Of a DNA stretch of 64,000 nt, positions 23,531-36,847 are shown piece by piece. The stretch is taken from positions 5,266,001-5,330,000 of the forward strand of contig CM076268.1 in NCBI GenBank assembly GCA_038380795.1, given 5' to 3'. The notes under the pieces are model-generated. The model did not search any database, was not told the origin of the DNA, and saw only the letters and a list, made by a program, of their open reading frames with translations. Source of the stretch: Pyrocephalus nanus (lineage: Eukaryota > Chordata > Aves > Passeriformes > Tyrannidae). Positions within the stretch are counted from its first letter, which is position 1. Every line of letters begins with the position of its first letter. The position numbers were made by a program, and so were the translations under genes.

Positions 23531-25114
23531 ACAGGCACTGCACAGTGCCTCAAAGAGAAGGGGAAAAAGGATATAGGGGAATCAAGAGGTGCTTCTGAAG
23601 CAGCTTTTACTCATCCTGAATAAAATAGAATGAAAATTTGGCTTTGATTTCCAACCTCCCTTTCAATAAACACACTGAGTATGGAACACATGCAGAAGGT
23701 GGACGGGGAGACAGCACAAAGTGAGAGATGGGAGGGAGAGAACGATGACCTGGTTTTGCTTCCAAGCTAATTTTACATCACTTTAACTATATTTAGTTAC
23801 ATTTATATTAAATAGGGATGTAATGGTTGGACAGAGATTTTTTACTGTTGTTCTCTGAGTAATTTAAATTTCCAAGAGTTCATGGTTGTTGTTGTTTTTT
23901 TTCTAAGGCTTCGTGACCTTCTTCCATGAGTTTATTTTAGATATAGTGGAATGTCCCAGAGAAAATTCCAAATGGTCCTTAATAGATGAAATGTTTCCAG
24001 AAAGGAGAAATTCTCAGTGGACTATGAAACTATTTTTCAATCATGGTGTATGGCACACAAGCCACAGCTGAGGATTTTTTCAGTAGGAAACTATTGCCCA
24101 GTGGGTTAAAAGAAAATAAAGGATAATGGGATTTTTCCGTAAGGCTGGAGCTGTTCACAGGGGTTTGCTCCCCACTAGATGTCACTGGAACTGTTTGAAA
24201 TGCTTGGAACAAACAACCCCAAATTCCCCAGATTTTGAGCTTCCTTACAAACATGAGACTTGGATCAGGTTCTGTTCAAGCTCTGCTCTGGCACACGAGC
24301 CTTGCAAGGGAATACAGACTGAGAGATGTTAATCATGGGAAGTTCTTGGTTTGCCATGGATATGGGGAGAACGAAGGTAAAACCTGTGATGTTTGTAATG
24401 CCCTGAGAGATTTGGTCCCTTGGGAAATCCAACTAGAAACAAAGAAAATATCTGTATATAGTGGCCTTATGGTTGGGGGGTCTCCAGAAAAAGAGCAGGA
24501 TCCTGCAGAAGCCATCTGGCCTCCTGAGTCACCATCATCTGAGTGCTGGGACACTCAGGTGTGGTTTGGGTGTCACCTGATTCACCATTAAAAACCAAAA
24601 AGGCAGCAATTCTGACAGCATGCAGTTTTCCATGGCTGTCCTCCCCAGCGGTACCCATGATCACCCCATATTGCTGAGGAAAGCAGCTCCTCAGATTATT
24701 AGGTCTACTATTTAAATTCTCCCTGTAGTTCCAATTGACTACAGGAATCTTCTTCCATTCTTATTCAAAATTCAGTTTAGTGTGATTATGTGGCCATGCA
24801 TCAAATATGGCAGTATAATATGTCCTTTCATCTACTTGCCATAATACATCCCTTTTAGTGCCACATAAATCCCTGAAAATATTGCTGTCTTCTGCTCTTG
24901 AGATTCTTCATGTGCCTCTTTGCCTTACTGCCTTGCCTCTTCTATTGTTTCTCCAAGCTGAATTAATTCCCTTTTTTTCCTCCAACGTCGCTGGTCTGCT
25001 CTTGCTGCTGCTTCTGAGCAGACACCAGCGAAACAACAGCCCTTCCAGTGCCAGAGAGGAGCCAAGAGCATCCCAGCTGCTGGCACAGCATCCTTCCCAG
25101 CAGTGCCAGTGCCT

Positions 25115-25390
25115 TGGCTCTGCTCTCTCCGGAGCGGCCGCTCTGAATCGCTCCATCTCCTCCTGCAAAGGCAGTGGGAGCAGCAGTGCCTGTGGTCAGA
25201 GCAATGACAGACACCTCACCGAGCTGAGGAAGCTGCAATTGAGGAATTACAGGAGCAGCGTGTTGCTCCTAATCCTCCCAGACCAAAGCAGCACCCCGGC
25301 AGTGACAGCAGGTCTCCTCCTTTTCCACAGGATCCGTGCGTGCGCTGCCGCCGGGAGAGCCGGGAGCGCGGCGGAGGCTCTGCAGCTCTG
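25115..25390. promoter_or_regulatory. Small CpG cluster, possible orphan CpG islet
   Basis: I count roughly 16 CpGs in about 275 bp, in two clumps: one around 25128-25155, including a GCGGCCGC (NotI) site at 25134-25141, and one around 25332-25375. Flanking sequence is CpG-depleted. Retained CpGs can mark an unmethylated element such as an orphan promoter, an exon or a recent GC-rich insertion. No TATA box or convincing first exon was found next to it. Confidence 0.2.
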
Positions 25391-25558
25391 CCCTGGGCTG
25401 CTGAAGAGCTGCTGCTGCATTTCCAGCCACGGTTTAACCCATGAATGTGAGCTACATTACAGCAGGATGTATTCCCTTTATGGAGGTTACTACAGGCGAA
25501 CACCAAATGCCACGAAGCTCTTCCCAAGCTTGGCACCAGTGTTGGTATCTGCTTTTTT

Positions 25559-25770
25559 AGAATCACAGGACGATTTGGTTGGAAGGGAACTTAAAGATTA
25601 TCTCATTTTCTCCCCCTGCCATGGGCAGGGACACCTTCCACTGGCCCAGGCTGCTCCCAGCCCTGTCCAACCTGGCCTTAGACACTTCCAGGGATGGGGA
25701 AGCCACAGCTTCTCTGGGCAACCGGTGCAAGGGCCTCCCCACCCTCACAGGGAAGGATGTCTTCTAAATT
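25559..25770 (-). mobile_element. CR1 LINE 3' fragment, group A
   Basis: Antisense copy: AGAATCACAGGACGATTTGG, CCATGGGCAGGGACACCTTC, GGCTGCTCCCAGCCCTGTCC, CTTCTCTGGGCAACCGGTGC. It supplies the C-terminal part of the 304-codon frame that crosses it. Confidence 0.92.
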
Positions 25771-27435
25771 GAGATTGGGAAGAAATTGAAATAAACTCCT
25801 CCTTGTAACTCCTTCTCCAAGATGAATCCCATTGTCAAGGCTTCTTGCCTTTCTACAGACAGGTGATGGAGCCACGAGCCTGGCCGTGCCCCACGGCAGT
25901 GACACAGTCCCTGGCCACCCTCCTGTATTTCACAGAGCACACGCTGCCTTTGACTTGTTTAATTAATTAGTAACCCAATTGTATCACTTCAGCATAACCC
26001 CCTCGTAGGCATTGTTGACTTATTTGGGGCAAACACAACAAAAATGTGTATATTCCCTCATACAACTTCTACATTATTTTGTTATTAAATTAAACCAGCA
26101 AACTTTCAGCCTACTCAATATTCAGTAAATTTAAGAAAATGAATTGAAGCTCCTTGCCTATTTTAATATGTACTCCTGAAGACATTTTCCAATTTTTTTA
26201 TGGTTTAATTAAAGCCTCATGGCAATGGGATGCTTTTTTCTACCTCCTATGCCAGTGGTTAAAAATTACGGGGTTTCAACTACCCTGCATGTCTTTAATT
26301 GCTCTGCTGAAGATAAAAGAGCAAGTGATATTTTTATCACAACTGTTACAGCAGGCAAAATTAAAAATGCCCCTTACCCACTTGAAATATGGGTAACTTA
26401 ACTCGTGGAATATTTTGGGAATATTTCATTCTGCCATGTGTCCCGACGAGCAGAGGAAGTTCTCCGCCCCACTTATAAATGTTAAAAAAAATAAAGTGTA
26501 GAAATCACTAAATGAAGAAAGTCCTGGAAGAGAACACTGAGCACAGGACAATGAGGAGGAAGGTTACAAGTATATTAGGATAAGGGCACCACAATTATAT
26601 GAAGAAGTCTGGAGAGAAAAGATTACATTGTTCTGACAACAACATTTTTCAAACATTTAGACCTTTAATATCATTAATTTAAAGTACAAGATTAAATATT
26701 TTATGCAAATATTAGACAACAGCAAAGAGCTCTGCATATTAGGATTTAAAACAAATTGAAAGCATGCAAGACATATTCATTTCTTAAGCAGTTTAGTTAA
26801 AAAATCGGTATTGTCTCTATTAGGATTAACTGACAGTAACTCTTTGTGTTCAAATGGATTTAACTTCACTGTGGTTTGTTTTCCAGATATCATTGTCCTC
26901 CAATAATCATGGATAAAGGGAAACGTAAAAGGACAGATCAAGTAAAAATATATCTTCACATCATAAACACAGAATTATGTTTAAATTTCATTACTAAATG
27001 GGATTTCAGCTTCATATTCCATGCCTAATCCTGCACTATAAAAGATGTATAAAAACCTCCTGACAAATTCTAACAGACTTTGTGGAAGTTGCATATATTG
27101 ATTAAAACATCAAGCAGTTACATACAAACCAATAATGAATTACTTCTTGTTGGAAGATAAAACTTTGTGATATTTAAAATTACAGACTTGAAAGTAAGTA
27201 AAATTACCCCTAATTATGCAGAAGGGAGCAACACCTTAGCAGTAAACAAGATAAGCACCTCAAACAGCACTAATAATTTTAATTAACATTTTCTAGTTTC
27301 CTTTCACCTCCTTTCAAGGTCATCTGCAACCTTTTCCTGGTACAACATTGCAGCACAATGTTAAAAAACTACATTCTATTACTAATTGCTTTGATAAGCC
27401 AAAAAAATTTACTTTCCAGGACACATTTTTCTCTG

Positions 27436-27482
27436 GTTTTGTTGTTTTGTTTGTTTGTTTGCTTGTTTGTTTGTTTTTTTTA
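27436..27482. repeat. GTTT tetranucleotide microsatellite
   Basis: About nine GTTT units with one GCTTG interruption, ending in T8. Confidence 0.9.
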
Positions 27483-29239
27483 AGAAAAAAGTCGCTGAAT
27501 CACATGCAAAAGCAAATATTGCGTTGTGTAAAACTTTCAGGAAGGTTTTTGGAGTGAACTGCTATCAGAAGTCAGATTCCAGCAGCTGGGATTCAGTCAG
27601 TTATTTGTGGCCTGATTCTGATCACCAGAGGCAAAATTCTTCCAGAAATTCTACAGAAATTGCTATTTCAGGAATAAATATAAATATCTGGACTATACCC
27701 AAACTGTTGAATATTCTGATTGTAATCAGAGTTCAAAAGGCTCCTGAAGTGTGAACACTGAAAATGAGAATTTGGCAAAACGTGATAATCTACACAGTAT
27801 TTGTGTTATTTTTTCCCTGAGTGCTGATGAATAAATGTATGTTCAAGACTCATGACCTTGCTAAACTCTTTCGTTCCTAAAAAGTCCAGAAGTTGGTTTG
27901 AAAAGGGCTTTGTTATACCAGTGGGTTTGTTCCATGCCACAAATTTCATGTACGAGGTCACTTGGAATATAATGTGTAGTGAAAGAATCTCATTAGGCTA
28001 AAATGAATGTAAAATGTGTCAATTTGATCCAAATGAGAACTGTAGTAAAACCATGTTTGATGTTCATGTGCAATAAATCTTTAACATTTGTCTGTAAAGT
28101 ATTAGAGAACCCAGAGGGAAATCTCTATTTGTGATAGCTGCACATTTCCAATGATTTTTCCTATAATCCTTTGTTGACATTTAGCATATGGCAACAGGAA
28201 AGAAGATCCTAAAATGAGAATTATTACTTATTATTCGAAGGTAAACAAGATGGGCACCTTGAAAAGAAGGTTTTCAGACAGAAATGATGAGAACACTCCT
28301 CTATCAGGAGCAACTGCTCATCTTTCAGTCACTCCTTGGTGGAAAAGTGACATCAAAGGTGCCCTACCTGCCTGTCACTCAACTCCGTGTTAAAACGTCT
28401 GATGGCCCCATCCTGCCCGTTGGGTTGGATTTTGATATATTCATATTGTTAATTACTGTTGTATTTCAATTTTCTCTCTAGTATTTTTGTTCATTCATAA
28501 TGGCTTTATGGTTCACTGGACCGAAATGACTAAAATGAAAGATTTCCAAGATTTCTTCTGGGAGTAATTTACAAAAGACCACAGTTTTTTAATTGCTCCT
28601 GATGTTTAGTTCTGGGTATCTGGAAGAGGAGGAATCTGCCCAACTCTTTTAGTTGCCACACCAGCCGTAGCAAATATGTATTTTTTGGTCTCTCTTTGCT
28701 TTGCTCCTTGCATACCCCACCATCTCTAATTTGGGGACTGAAATGGTGTTTATATTTCTGCAGCTCGCATTCGCTTTCTAAGAGAATTACGAGTTATTTA
28801 CGTCCTTTGAGGAGGCTCAGGGAATAATGGGTGAAATGTCAGAAACAATTAAGAAAAATGGAGGCATTTCATTTAACCAGGAGAAGAAATGCAGAACTTT
28901 TGCTGAATGACTGAACTTGAAGCACCACAAGATTGCTACACTATGAGATCTGGCTCACGATTATCACAAAGTTTCATAAAAAAACCAAAACAAAACAACC
29001 TTACAACACTTGCATGCCAAAGGTTGCAACACAGGCTTTGGCAGGGAACATGAAAATTCTCCAGCATGGGAAAAGTCTTCGAGCAAACTTGCATCTGCGC
29101 TGATTTATGTTTTCATGCCAAAGCACCGGCGGATTTCTGAAGCCAAGGCAGGACTTTGTGGCTGAAATCCCAATCCTGGCTGGGAAGCTGAGCAGCACCA
29201 GCCCTGACAAAGCCCCTTCCCCATCTCCCCCCACCCTCC

Positions 29240-29420
29240 CCAGCCGTTTTTTTACAGCGTTTGTCCATCTCGTTATTGCTGTGCAGGCCCTTTATCAATA
29301 AATGTGGTGTTCTGGGCCGAGTTTTCCTTGGCTTGCAGTCCTGCTTTACAAAACCGCCGCATACTTGACAGTTTGCCCCAGTTAAAAATTCTTTGGTCAG
29401 AGAAAGCCCGGAGAATGAAA
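29240..29420. promoter_or_regulatory. Candidate conserved non-coding element
   Basis: Retains CpGs (29252, 29271, 29318, 29355, 29358 and 29408 approximately) beside motifs such as ATCAATAAA and TTAAAAATTC, within the long CR1-free stretch. Confidence 0.18.
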
Positions 29421-32400
29421 CAGTATCTGGTGTTGTAAAATCTTGACCAGATTCTGAAATATTGCCTAAGCCCCTGTCAACTGGAAGGTGATTTCTCCAG
29501 GTCATGGTTTAGAGGGAATTGATGGCACAGTCTGTGACTGCTCCGTCTGCACTATATCTCTTTCAGGAGTGCACACAGTTACCTTTAGCATTCACTACTT
29601 TCCAATTCTCTCTGTTTTCAACAGCACAGTTACTTCCAAACACAGATTACAAGCTAAGCATAGGAAAACAAATCCAGAAAAACAGCCTTTCTGCCTACTG
29701 CTTTTTTATTCCTGCTTTCTGTCTGAGGGATTATCAATTACCTAATTACCCTGGGAAAAAATCCACCTGAGGCTGAGCAGAGATAATAACACCCAGTGCT
29801 ACATGAAACAGCTCATCCCAGTGCTCACAGCACTTTTCCAGGGGTGTCTGCTCCATGATCCAGCTGCAGAAACTGAGGCACAGGGATCTGAAAGGTCTAT
29901 CTAGCCAAAGGTAAATTTGATACAAAACACAAATCCCAGTGCAGTGCTCTTCCTGTCCAAACACCCACAGAAGTGGTGTTTGTCCAAACTCATGGCATGT
30001 CCAGCAACTCTAAAATGAAACCCCATCACTCATGATAAAAAGTCTTTTTTAATCTATCTCTGTATAGATTCTCTCAAAACTCCAAGCTGAAATTTACAAT
30101 TAAAAGGTTGTGGGTAAACATAAACATTTTTTTAATATTCACATTATCAGACAGGAGTAATTCAAGTGCTTCCATCAACAAGTACTCAATATAGTTCTAA
30201 GCATCTGCTTAAAATCCTACTAAAAAAAATCCCCACAAGCTCTGGCATTTTGCCAAACAAGAGGAAGATCTTAAGAAGAGTCAGAATAGATCGCCCAGCC
30301 ATATAAATTATAAATCATTACATTAAGTTCCATATATTTATGACACAAGCTCTGACTCTTGCAGTTTTGCAGGGAATTTTCCTGAAGGCAAATCACAGTG
30401 GACCTGCTCACTCCTTTGGAGAAACTGGGTTGGCCCTGGTAAGGCCAATAACCCTTTCAGTTTGGTGGCAACTCCTACAGTCTTAATTAGAAAGAAAAAG
30501 ACCTAATTCTGCATTTTCCTTATCAACCCCAGGCTTTTTTTGTACTGCATTTCTTCTTTTCTGAAATTCTCAGACTTTCACCCAGCTCTGGGCAAGCCAG
30601 GAATGCCTGAAGGACCAACAGTGCAGATTTTTGGAGTAAGATGTCAACGCAGGACTGGTTGGCCTGTGTTTCTCTCCTGATGGTTTGGTTGGGTTGGGTT
30701 CATTTGGGTTGATTTGGCAGTTCAGGCTTCACTAAGATACTCACGGTGCTTGAAACCCTGGATTGCTACTAAGAGGATTTTTATCCTTTCTTTGGGCATT
30801 GACTCAGCAAAGCCTCTGCATTGGTGTGACCACAGGAGGCACACATCCATCCCAACACCAACTCCTGGAGGGATCACCCATGGGAATGGGTTCCTGCATT
30901 CACTGCTGGAAGTCCCACTGGTGGTGTGATGCTGCTGTCAGGACAAGATGTTCCTGGGGGCTGAGACATGCCTCCTTTGGCTTTCCAGGCACTGGCACCA
31001 GTGGATCAGGCACATTGCTTTTAATATTCTTAATAGTTCTTTTTCCTTGGCCTCACTTTATTCCCCTCATTTTGAAACTCTTGACAGCCTTTCATCAAAT
31101 GCTTCTGAGAAACTTAAAGAATATCTAAAATGGGCACTAATAATTTAGTACTGTAATTTTATGGGTATTTTAAAGTTCCTGAGTATAACTATTATTTTAT
31201 AGAAGGATTTTTCCTCCTTTTCTTTGCTCTCTCTTCCTATGTTCTTATGGAATTATAGGTGAAATGTATTTCTTGGCTGCTGTTTCATCTTTTGTTCATA
31301 CAGTTAAATATTGCACTAGTTAAAGATTGCACGAGGCCTCCACATTAAAATTTTATTGTATTTTTGTATTTATTTTTGGCCCGGATCTGGGGGCCTCTCA
31401 GGTCCAGGTCTTGTGTAATTTTATTGGCTTGTGGGTGGAGGAAAGAACAAAAATGAGGTTTGTGGCCAGAATGTTATCTTTGGCCATACGCAGCTATTTC
31501 AGGGCCTGATTCTGCTCTGATTCATAAGCAAGTAAATCTCCAGCAGCTCCACTGAAAATGGAAAAGCTAAAATGATGTAAACCCGATGTAAATTAGAGGA
31601 GAATTACCTCCGTGGTGGGTGCTATGTAAGCATTGTGCTATTTATGATTTAGCTGGGAGCTGTTGACTGGCCTCTCCAAAGATAAGAGCCACCTATAACT
31701 CAGCTGTGAGCATCTTTTCCCCTTCTTGACTAATTTCTGATAGCTAAAAAAGATTAAAACTGGGGTTTTTTATGAGCTCTCCTGGCTGTGAGTAACAGAG
31801 CTGAGACTACAAAGCTCATCGACCTGAGAACCGCAGCTGAGTTTTGGTGACCTCTCACTTGAGTGAAAAGCACCTTATTCTACTCTGCATACATGTTTTA
31901 AAACCTGTTGAATTTAAGTATTAAAATCCATGGATTTCAGCCTTAATGAGTTTGTTTTATAAAATACTCTTCATGCGATCACTGTGCAGTGAGTGGTTGC
32001 CCATCCCAGTGTGTCCAACAGCTCTCCATCGTGAGTCATGATCATCACATCCTACGCTCCTTCCTGCCTGGTTTGCATCCATCACCACAACCTCTTTCCT
32101 CCCCAAAACCTATCTCCCCCTCTCTTCTTTGCACTTTTATTCATGTCAGGTCTTTGGCTTGGAAATGACTTCTCCTGTGAGCCAAACCTTCTTACTCTAC
32201 ACTTTAAAATCCTTATGAAATTTGGCTCGCCTTCCAAAGCTAAGCCTCAGCTCCCTTGTTACTCCTCTAAATATAAAACATTTTTATTGCATTAACCCAT
32301 GTTGAAAGGGAAAAGGGAAAAAAGGAAAAGGGAAGAAAGCAAATCCCTGCCCCCATTGTGAAGGAAGAGGCCGATATTACAGAGCAATGGATCACATGTC

Positions 32401-32867
32401 TTTGTTTTGTCTTGGTATCCTCTCACTCACATGTGCTCTCAGCTCACTACCAATATTCCTCCCTGAGTATCTCCCACACTGAAAAACCCAGTTACCATCA
32501 GGAACTGTGAAAAAATTGTTTCCAGAGTTGGAAATGGGAAAACCTACCCCACTATTGATCACACTGCATCGCTTCCTAAAGAGAAAACTGTTTTCTAGGG
32601 AGCTCAATTAACACCTTACAGTTACATCAAACCTAATTTTCTATACAACTTAAACAACTTTGAAATTAGTTATTTATAATTTTCTTGTGCACGTTTCATT
32701 CATTATTTCAAATGGAATTTTAATCATTTCAACAAAGGAGGGTCTTAATATTCCCAATAATGGCTCTTGTCACTTTAAATATTAAAATTTGCATTAGGAA
32801 TTCCCTCGGCTACTTCTGCATTATTTGCATTATAGATTGTGTGCTTCTCTCAGTCTCTCTATACATG

Positions 32868-32902
32868 TGAGTGTATATATATACATTTATACACATATAT
32901 GA
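32868..32902. repeat. TA/TACA-rich simple repeat
   Basis: Alternating TATATATACA-type sequence of about 35 bp. Confidence 0.7.
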
Positions 32903-35227
32903 CTTTTTAGGAACATTCAGGCAGTTTTAAATTATCCCATCAGCTTTGAAAGCTCTATCACAAATGCCAAAGCCATTAGTGATAAATAAGGTCCTAACAC
33001 GCCAAAATTAAAAGCTCCTAATTTTCAACTTTAAATAAATCCTTATTGTATAGCAGAAATAATTCCTCACAAAGTGTTTCCAACATTCAGAGAGTGCTTT
33101 TAGGACATCCAGCATTAACATAATTTTTTCGACTGTGGTTCTCACAGGACATCTGATGAAGTCTCTACCCTTAATTTTAATTGCGTAGGCTGCATTCTTA
33201 ATTAAAAACTGTACAAATGGATTTTATGCCATGCCAAAAGAAATCTGAGTTCATTAGTTATAAAACCTTTTAAAAATTGATGTAAATATGTGAATTCTTT
33301 AAAAGTTTGAACTCAGCGTCCTCATTTATGTTGAGTAGCCTTTTATCTAGAGAATAATGAAGTCAATATAAATTAAGATAGTCTAAGTTTTACTTTTCCT
33401 TTTCCTTCTCTTTTTTCCCCTCTTTTTTTTTGTTTTTCCAATGAATGAGGGTGTTGGGAGGCAAAGACTATGGGGGTTATGCCTTTATGTCATAATGCTT
33501 TTCCTTGAAGAATCAAATTAATTTAAATCTAAACTGTGAAGAAAACTAGAGTGGGAAATGCACTGACCCTTTTGTACTGGGTTATATAAATATAAGTTCA
33601 GATATCTTTTATTAATTCTTCATATTAAAACACAATCACATCTTCTCAAGTCAATAAACTTAATGGAAACCTGTCAAAGTCTAACTTTGGAGGAAAACTC
33701 TGGACATCACTTAAAGAAATACATGCACCTCATTGATTTCTGTTTTAAAATCTGAGAGTTGTTAATTAAAATGCTTTTCCATAACTTGTCAAGTGTTCAA
33801 ATAACGTATGGGAAACTCTGAGAGGTTTGTTTAACCTGACAAATTGCTAACCTTTCATTTTGCTGGCTGCTCCTCTGGCTGCACGGGACCTTTTCCATCT
33901 CTGGCAGCTGGGAGGGATCGTGTCGCCTTTTTCCTCTCGGTGCCACCAACCTGATCCTGCCTGTGGTTGCACAAAAAACCACACGTGGTCTTAAAAACCA
34001 TGGGAATGAAGGGCTGGGATTGAGCTCAACTTTTCCCGTGCTGTGAATTAATCTGGAGGGTTTCCCTCTGTTTTTCAGCCAGTGAGTTTTCTGCTGGAGA
34101 GAGGTATCTGGGATGTGCCCCACGAGCAACTGTGTCCAAGGGTTTTTGTGCCTGGGTTTCTGGCAAAGAGAAAGAGCAGTGGAACTGAAACAATGGTATT
34201 GCCACTTAGCATTCAAACCCAGAGTATTTCCTGCTATCTTAGCAAAAATGCAAATGAGGCAATAAATAAAACAACCTGTACAAGAAACCCCTGTGTTTCT
34301 TTCCATCCTCTTTGGTGGTTTGTGCTTTTGAGCATCTCTGTGCCGCTGACTCCCGGCCGAGCGTGGCAGGAGGAATGTTGAAATACCACATGAAAAGCTG
34401 TGTGAGTGCTTTTACAGCATAACATGGGGGAGGAAGCACCAGAATTCTCACAGGAGAGATGTTCTCATGAGTTTTTCCAACCTGATTTGGCACAGCAAAG
34501 GAGTTTGATAGACTTGGGACAAAACTCTTATTTCTTCTTGTTTTCTTTTTTTAAGGAGCATAGTTCAGGCAACAAAACCAGTCTGACTTTTGAAATGTGC
34601 CCATGACTGCATCCTACTGATCATGGAAAAAATATTCTAGTGTAATTGAATATTTTCTGGTAGAAACACACCAGATTGAACAGAGCATTGACTATCCATC
34701 AGCTCTATCCTACAAACTCATCTCCAAATTCAGCTGTCTGACAATCAATTCGATGCAGGAGTAAGCTTTAGGGAGAAGGGTAATTCCTCAGCAAAATCAG
34801 GCTAACAGACTTATCCACATACATAAACTTCTTTTATTAGACTGTTTTACTGTTTGAAATTTCTAACACTTTCCTAAAGCTTACCATGAGAAAAGAGCCA
34901 GAAGGAATCACTGGATTTAATTTTTTAGGGTAGCAGACGATAGTAAACTTGCTTTAACAAGGTCCAGCAGTACTGCTGGTGGAGTCAAGTGTGGTATTAA
35001 GAACACCACGATCCAGTTTGAAACCTTTTTTTTTTAATTTCTGATTTATTTCTAGCAGAAAGGAGAGCTTGGGGAACATTCAGAGGTGTTGAATCAGCGC
35101 AAAAGTCCAAGCAGCCACCGTGAACCTCCAGGAAGCACAGAGCCCTGAAAGCACCATCCTATAATATCTCACTTCCCAGAAAATTAAACTAGATCTCTCA
35201 AAAGGCAGAGATGATCTCCCACCAGAG

Positions 35228-35351
35228 CAGGTTGCTCAATTTCCCATCTCTGGAAGTGTTCAAGGCCAGGTTAGACAGGGCTTGGAACAACCTGACCTAG
35301 TGGAAGGTGTTCCTGCCCATGGCAGAGGGGTGGAACACAACTGTACTATGA
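35228..35351 (+). mobile_element. CR1 LINE 3' fragment, group A
   Basis: Sense tail: GGAAGTGTTCAAGGCCAGGT, GGCTTGGAACAACCTGACCT, GGTGTTCCTGCCCATGGCAG. The terminal CTTTAAGGTCCC segment is missing or mutated. Confidence 0.88.
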
Positions 35352-36831
35352 TGGAGATGTAAACTGTACCACATCACAGTGATTTTGTATGATTTAACCC
35401 AAAATTTAATGGCATTCTGACCCTCACCAGTTCATCTCCCACAGCACCAGGAATGCTTCACACCATCTGGTGAGCAGCTCACCATGTCCAATCTTGGAAA
35501 ATGCTGAATTCCATATCTTAGATTCCACATCTTTTGAGTTTAACCTTGCTTTACGCTTTGGTGATTGTACAGAATATTTGAAAATCAGCAAAATCTTTAA
35601 ATTTTGGTGTTTGTTAAGTTTTTTCAGTCTAAGCAAAGAAATATAAAACAGAAACCATGTCCCCGTCAAAGTGCAGTAAAATGCTTCACCCAGAGCACAC
35701 TTCAGCCTGCATTTATCTCATCTAACTTAAATTAAATTAAGTACCATAAAAGCAGAGATGCTGCATGGTCCCAGAAGAAGAAAATCCACTTTCCTGACAC
35801 TCAAAGCATTGCTTTCAAAGAATGGCAAAAGGATTCATCTGAAAAATACAGATGGATTCATAAACTCGATCCGTGCACCTATTTCACAGCAGCCAATCCC
35901 ACTCCTCCTACAGTAACTGCTCTGTGAATGAAGCCACAAAGTGTTTACTAAGCAGATCTTTAGCCCCTTATTTTTAGTAGCCTACCGGTTTCTCTGCCAG
36001 CTCCATGGTCTACCCAGAAGTAAAGGAAAACATGTTCTACAGGAAAATTCACAGAAATGGACACAAACAGTCTTGTGTAATTGATAGTTTTACGAGATTG
36101 AACTCTGCAAATTTTTTTAAATCTTATCCCTCTAGATCCAGTTTATGTGCACGTTTGAACAATGATTTCATATCCTCTCCAAACAGAGATTCTGGGATTC
36201 AGTCTCGTCATTTGGCCAAAACAAATCCCCAAGTGCCAAGAATTTCTAGTTTTTGCTTCATTGTTTGTATTTTGCTTGTTCTTTTCCAGGATTCCTAGTC
36301 AAACCAGTCAGGCAGTGGAATGATTCCAGTTTGCATCAGAAGATGTGTAAATCCCTAAAATCACTTTGAAAAACTGAGCAATTTTGTTATCTCTCTTTCA
36401 TGGTGCACGTTCCAACCGTAAGACTTCAATCTGTATCTACATTAAAGGAATAAGTTTACAGAGAAGTTCAAAGACTGAACTCTGCTTTGTGGGCCATCTT
36501 CACCAGCCAACCAGCAGGAAGGCTACAGGAATTTTCAGCCACCTTTCCATTTGTTAACTTTATGTTTGTGCCCAGCTCTGTCTGAATCCCATGACTTCCA
36601 CATCTATTCAGGGAGTATACGATATTTATCACATTTTGTAGCCAAATATTTTTTCACATGATTCTTTTTGTTTATGTCATTGACTGCAGCCACAAAATCA
36701 TGTCTACTTTTTTTCTTCTAGAGGCTACTTTTCCAGCTAGCTGAACCAGATTCCTGAAACTCTATGCTGATTCTGAAGAGATTATATTGTATTGTGTGAC
36801 ATACAGTCCACTAAAATCAAACCTTCTTTAA

Positions 36832-36847
36832 TTTTTTTTTTTTTTTT
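36832..36847. repeat. T16 homopolymer
   Basis: Sixteen thymines. Confidence 0.9.

Larger units (their letters stand above)
21279..24857. other. Non-coding unique sequence
   Basis: One CR1 tail remnant (23464) and one A18 run. No gene signal. The 118-codon frame at 24235-24591 has no recognisable domain. Confidence 0.55.
24858..25772 (+). other. Long open frame (304 codons) over a CpG cluster, probably not a gene
   Basis: This is the longest ATG-started frame in the window. It has a leucine-rich early part (residues about 20-55), serine/alanine-rich low-complexity middle, and from about residue 235 it runs straight through an antisense CR1 fragment. I recognise no domain. The region has less AT and more CpG than its surroundings, which lowers stop-codon frequency and makes a long chance frame plausible. 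A possible splice acceptor (CTTTTCCACAG) ends at 25330, so a spliced transcript from the CpG-rich part cannot be excluded. I list it because of its length, not because I believe it is translated. Confidence 0.08.
25771..35227. other. 9.4 kb AT-rich stretch without recognisable CR1
   Basis: The longest CR1-free interval in the window. It is strongly AT-rich at 26.0-28.6 and 32.6-33.8 kb, with many ATTA/TAAT cores. It includes the 29.3 kb candidate block, and one at 31.55-31.75 kb with AAAGATAAGAGC (GATA-type) and CTATTTATGATTTAGC. No convincing exon. Confidence 0.5.

Noticed and set aside
24858..25772. 304-codon open frame as a real protein
   Set aside because: Low-complexity serine/leucine/alanine content, no domain, and it reads through a CR1. 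Base composition is enough to explain it. I kept it only as a low-confidence observation.
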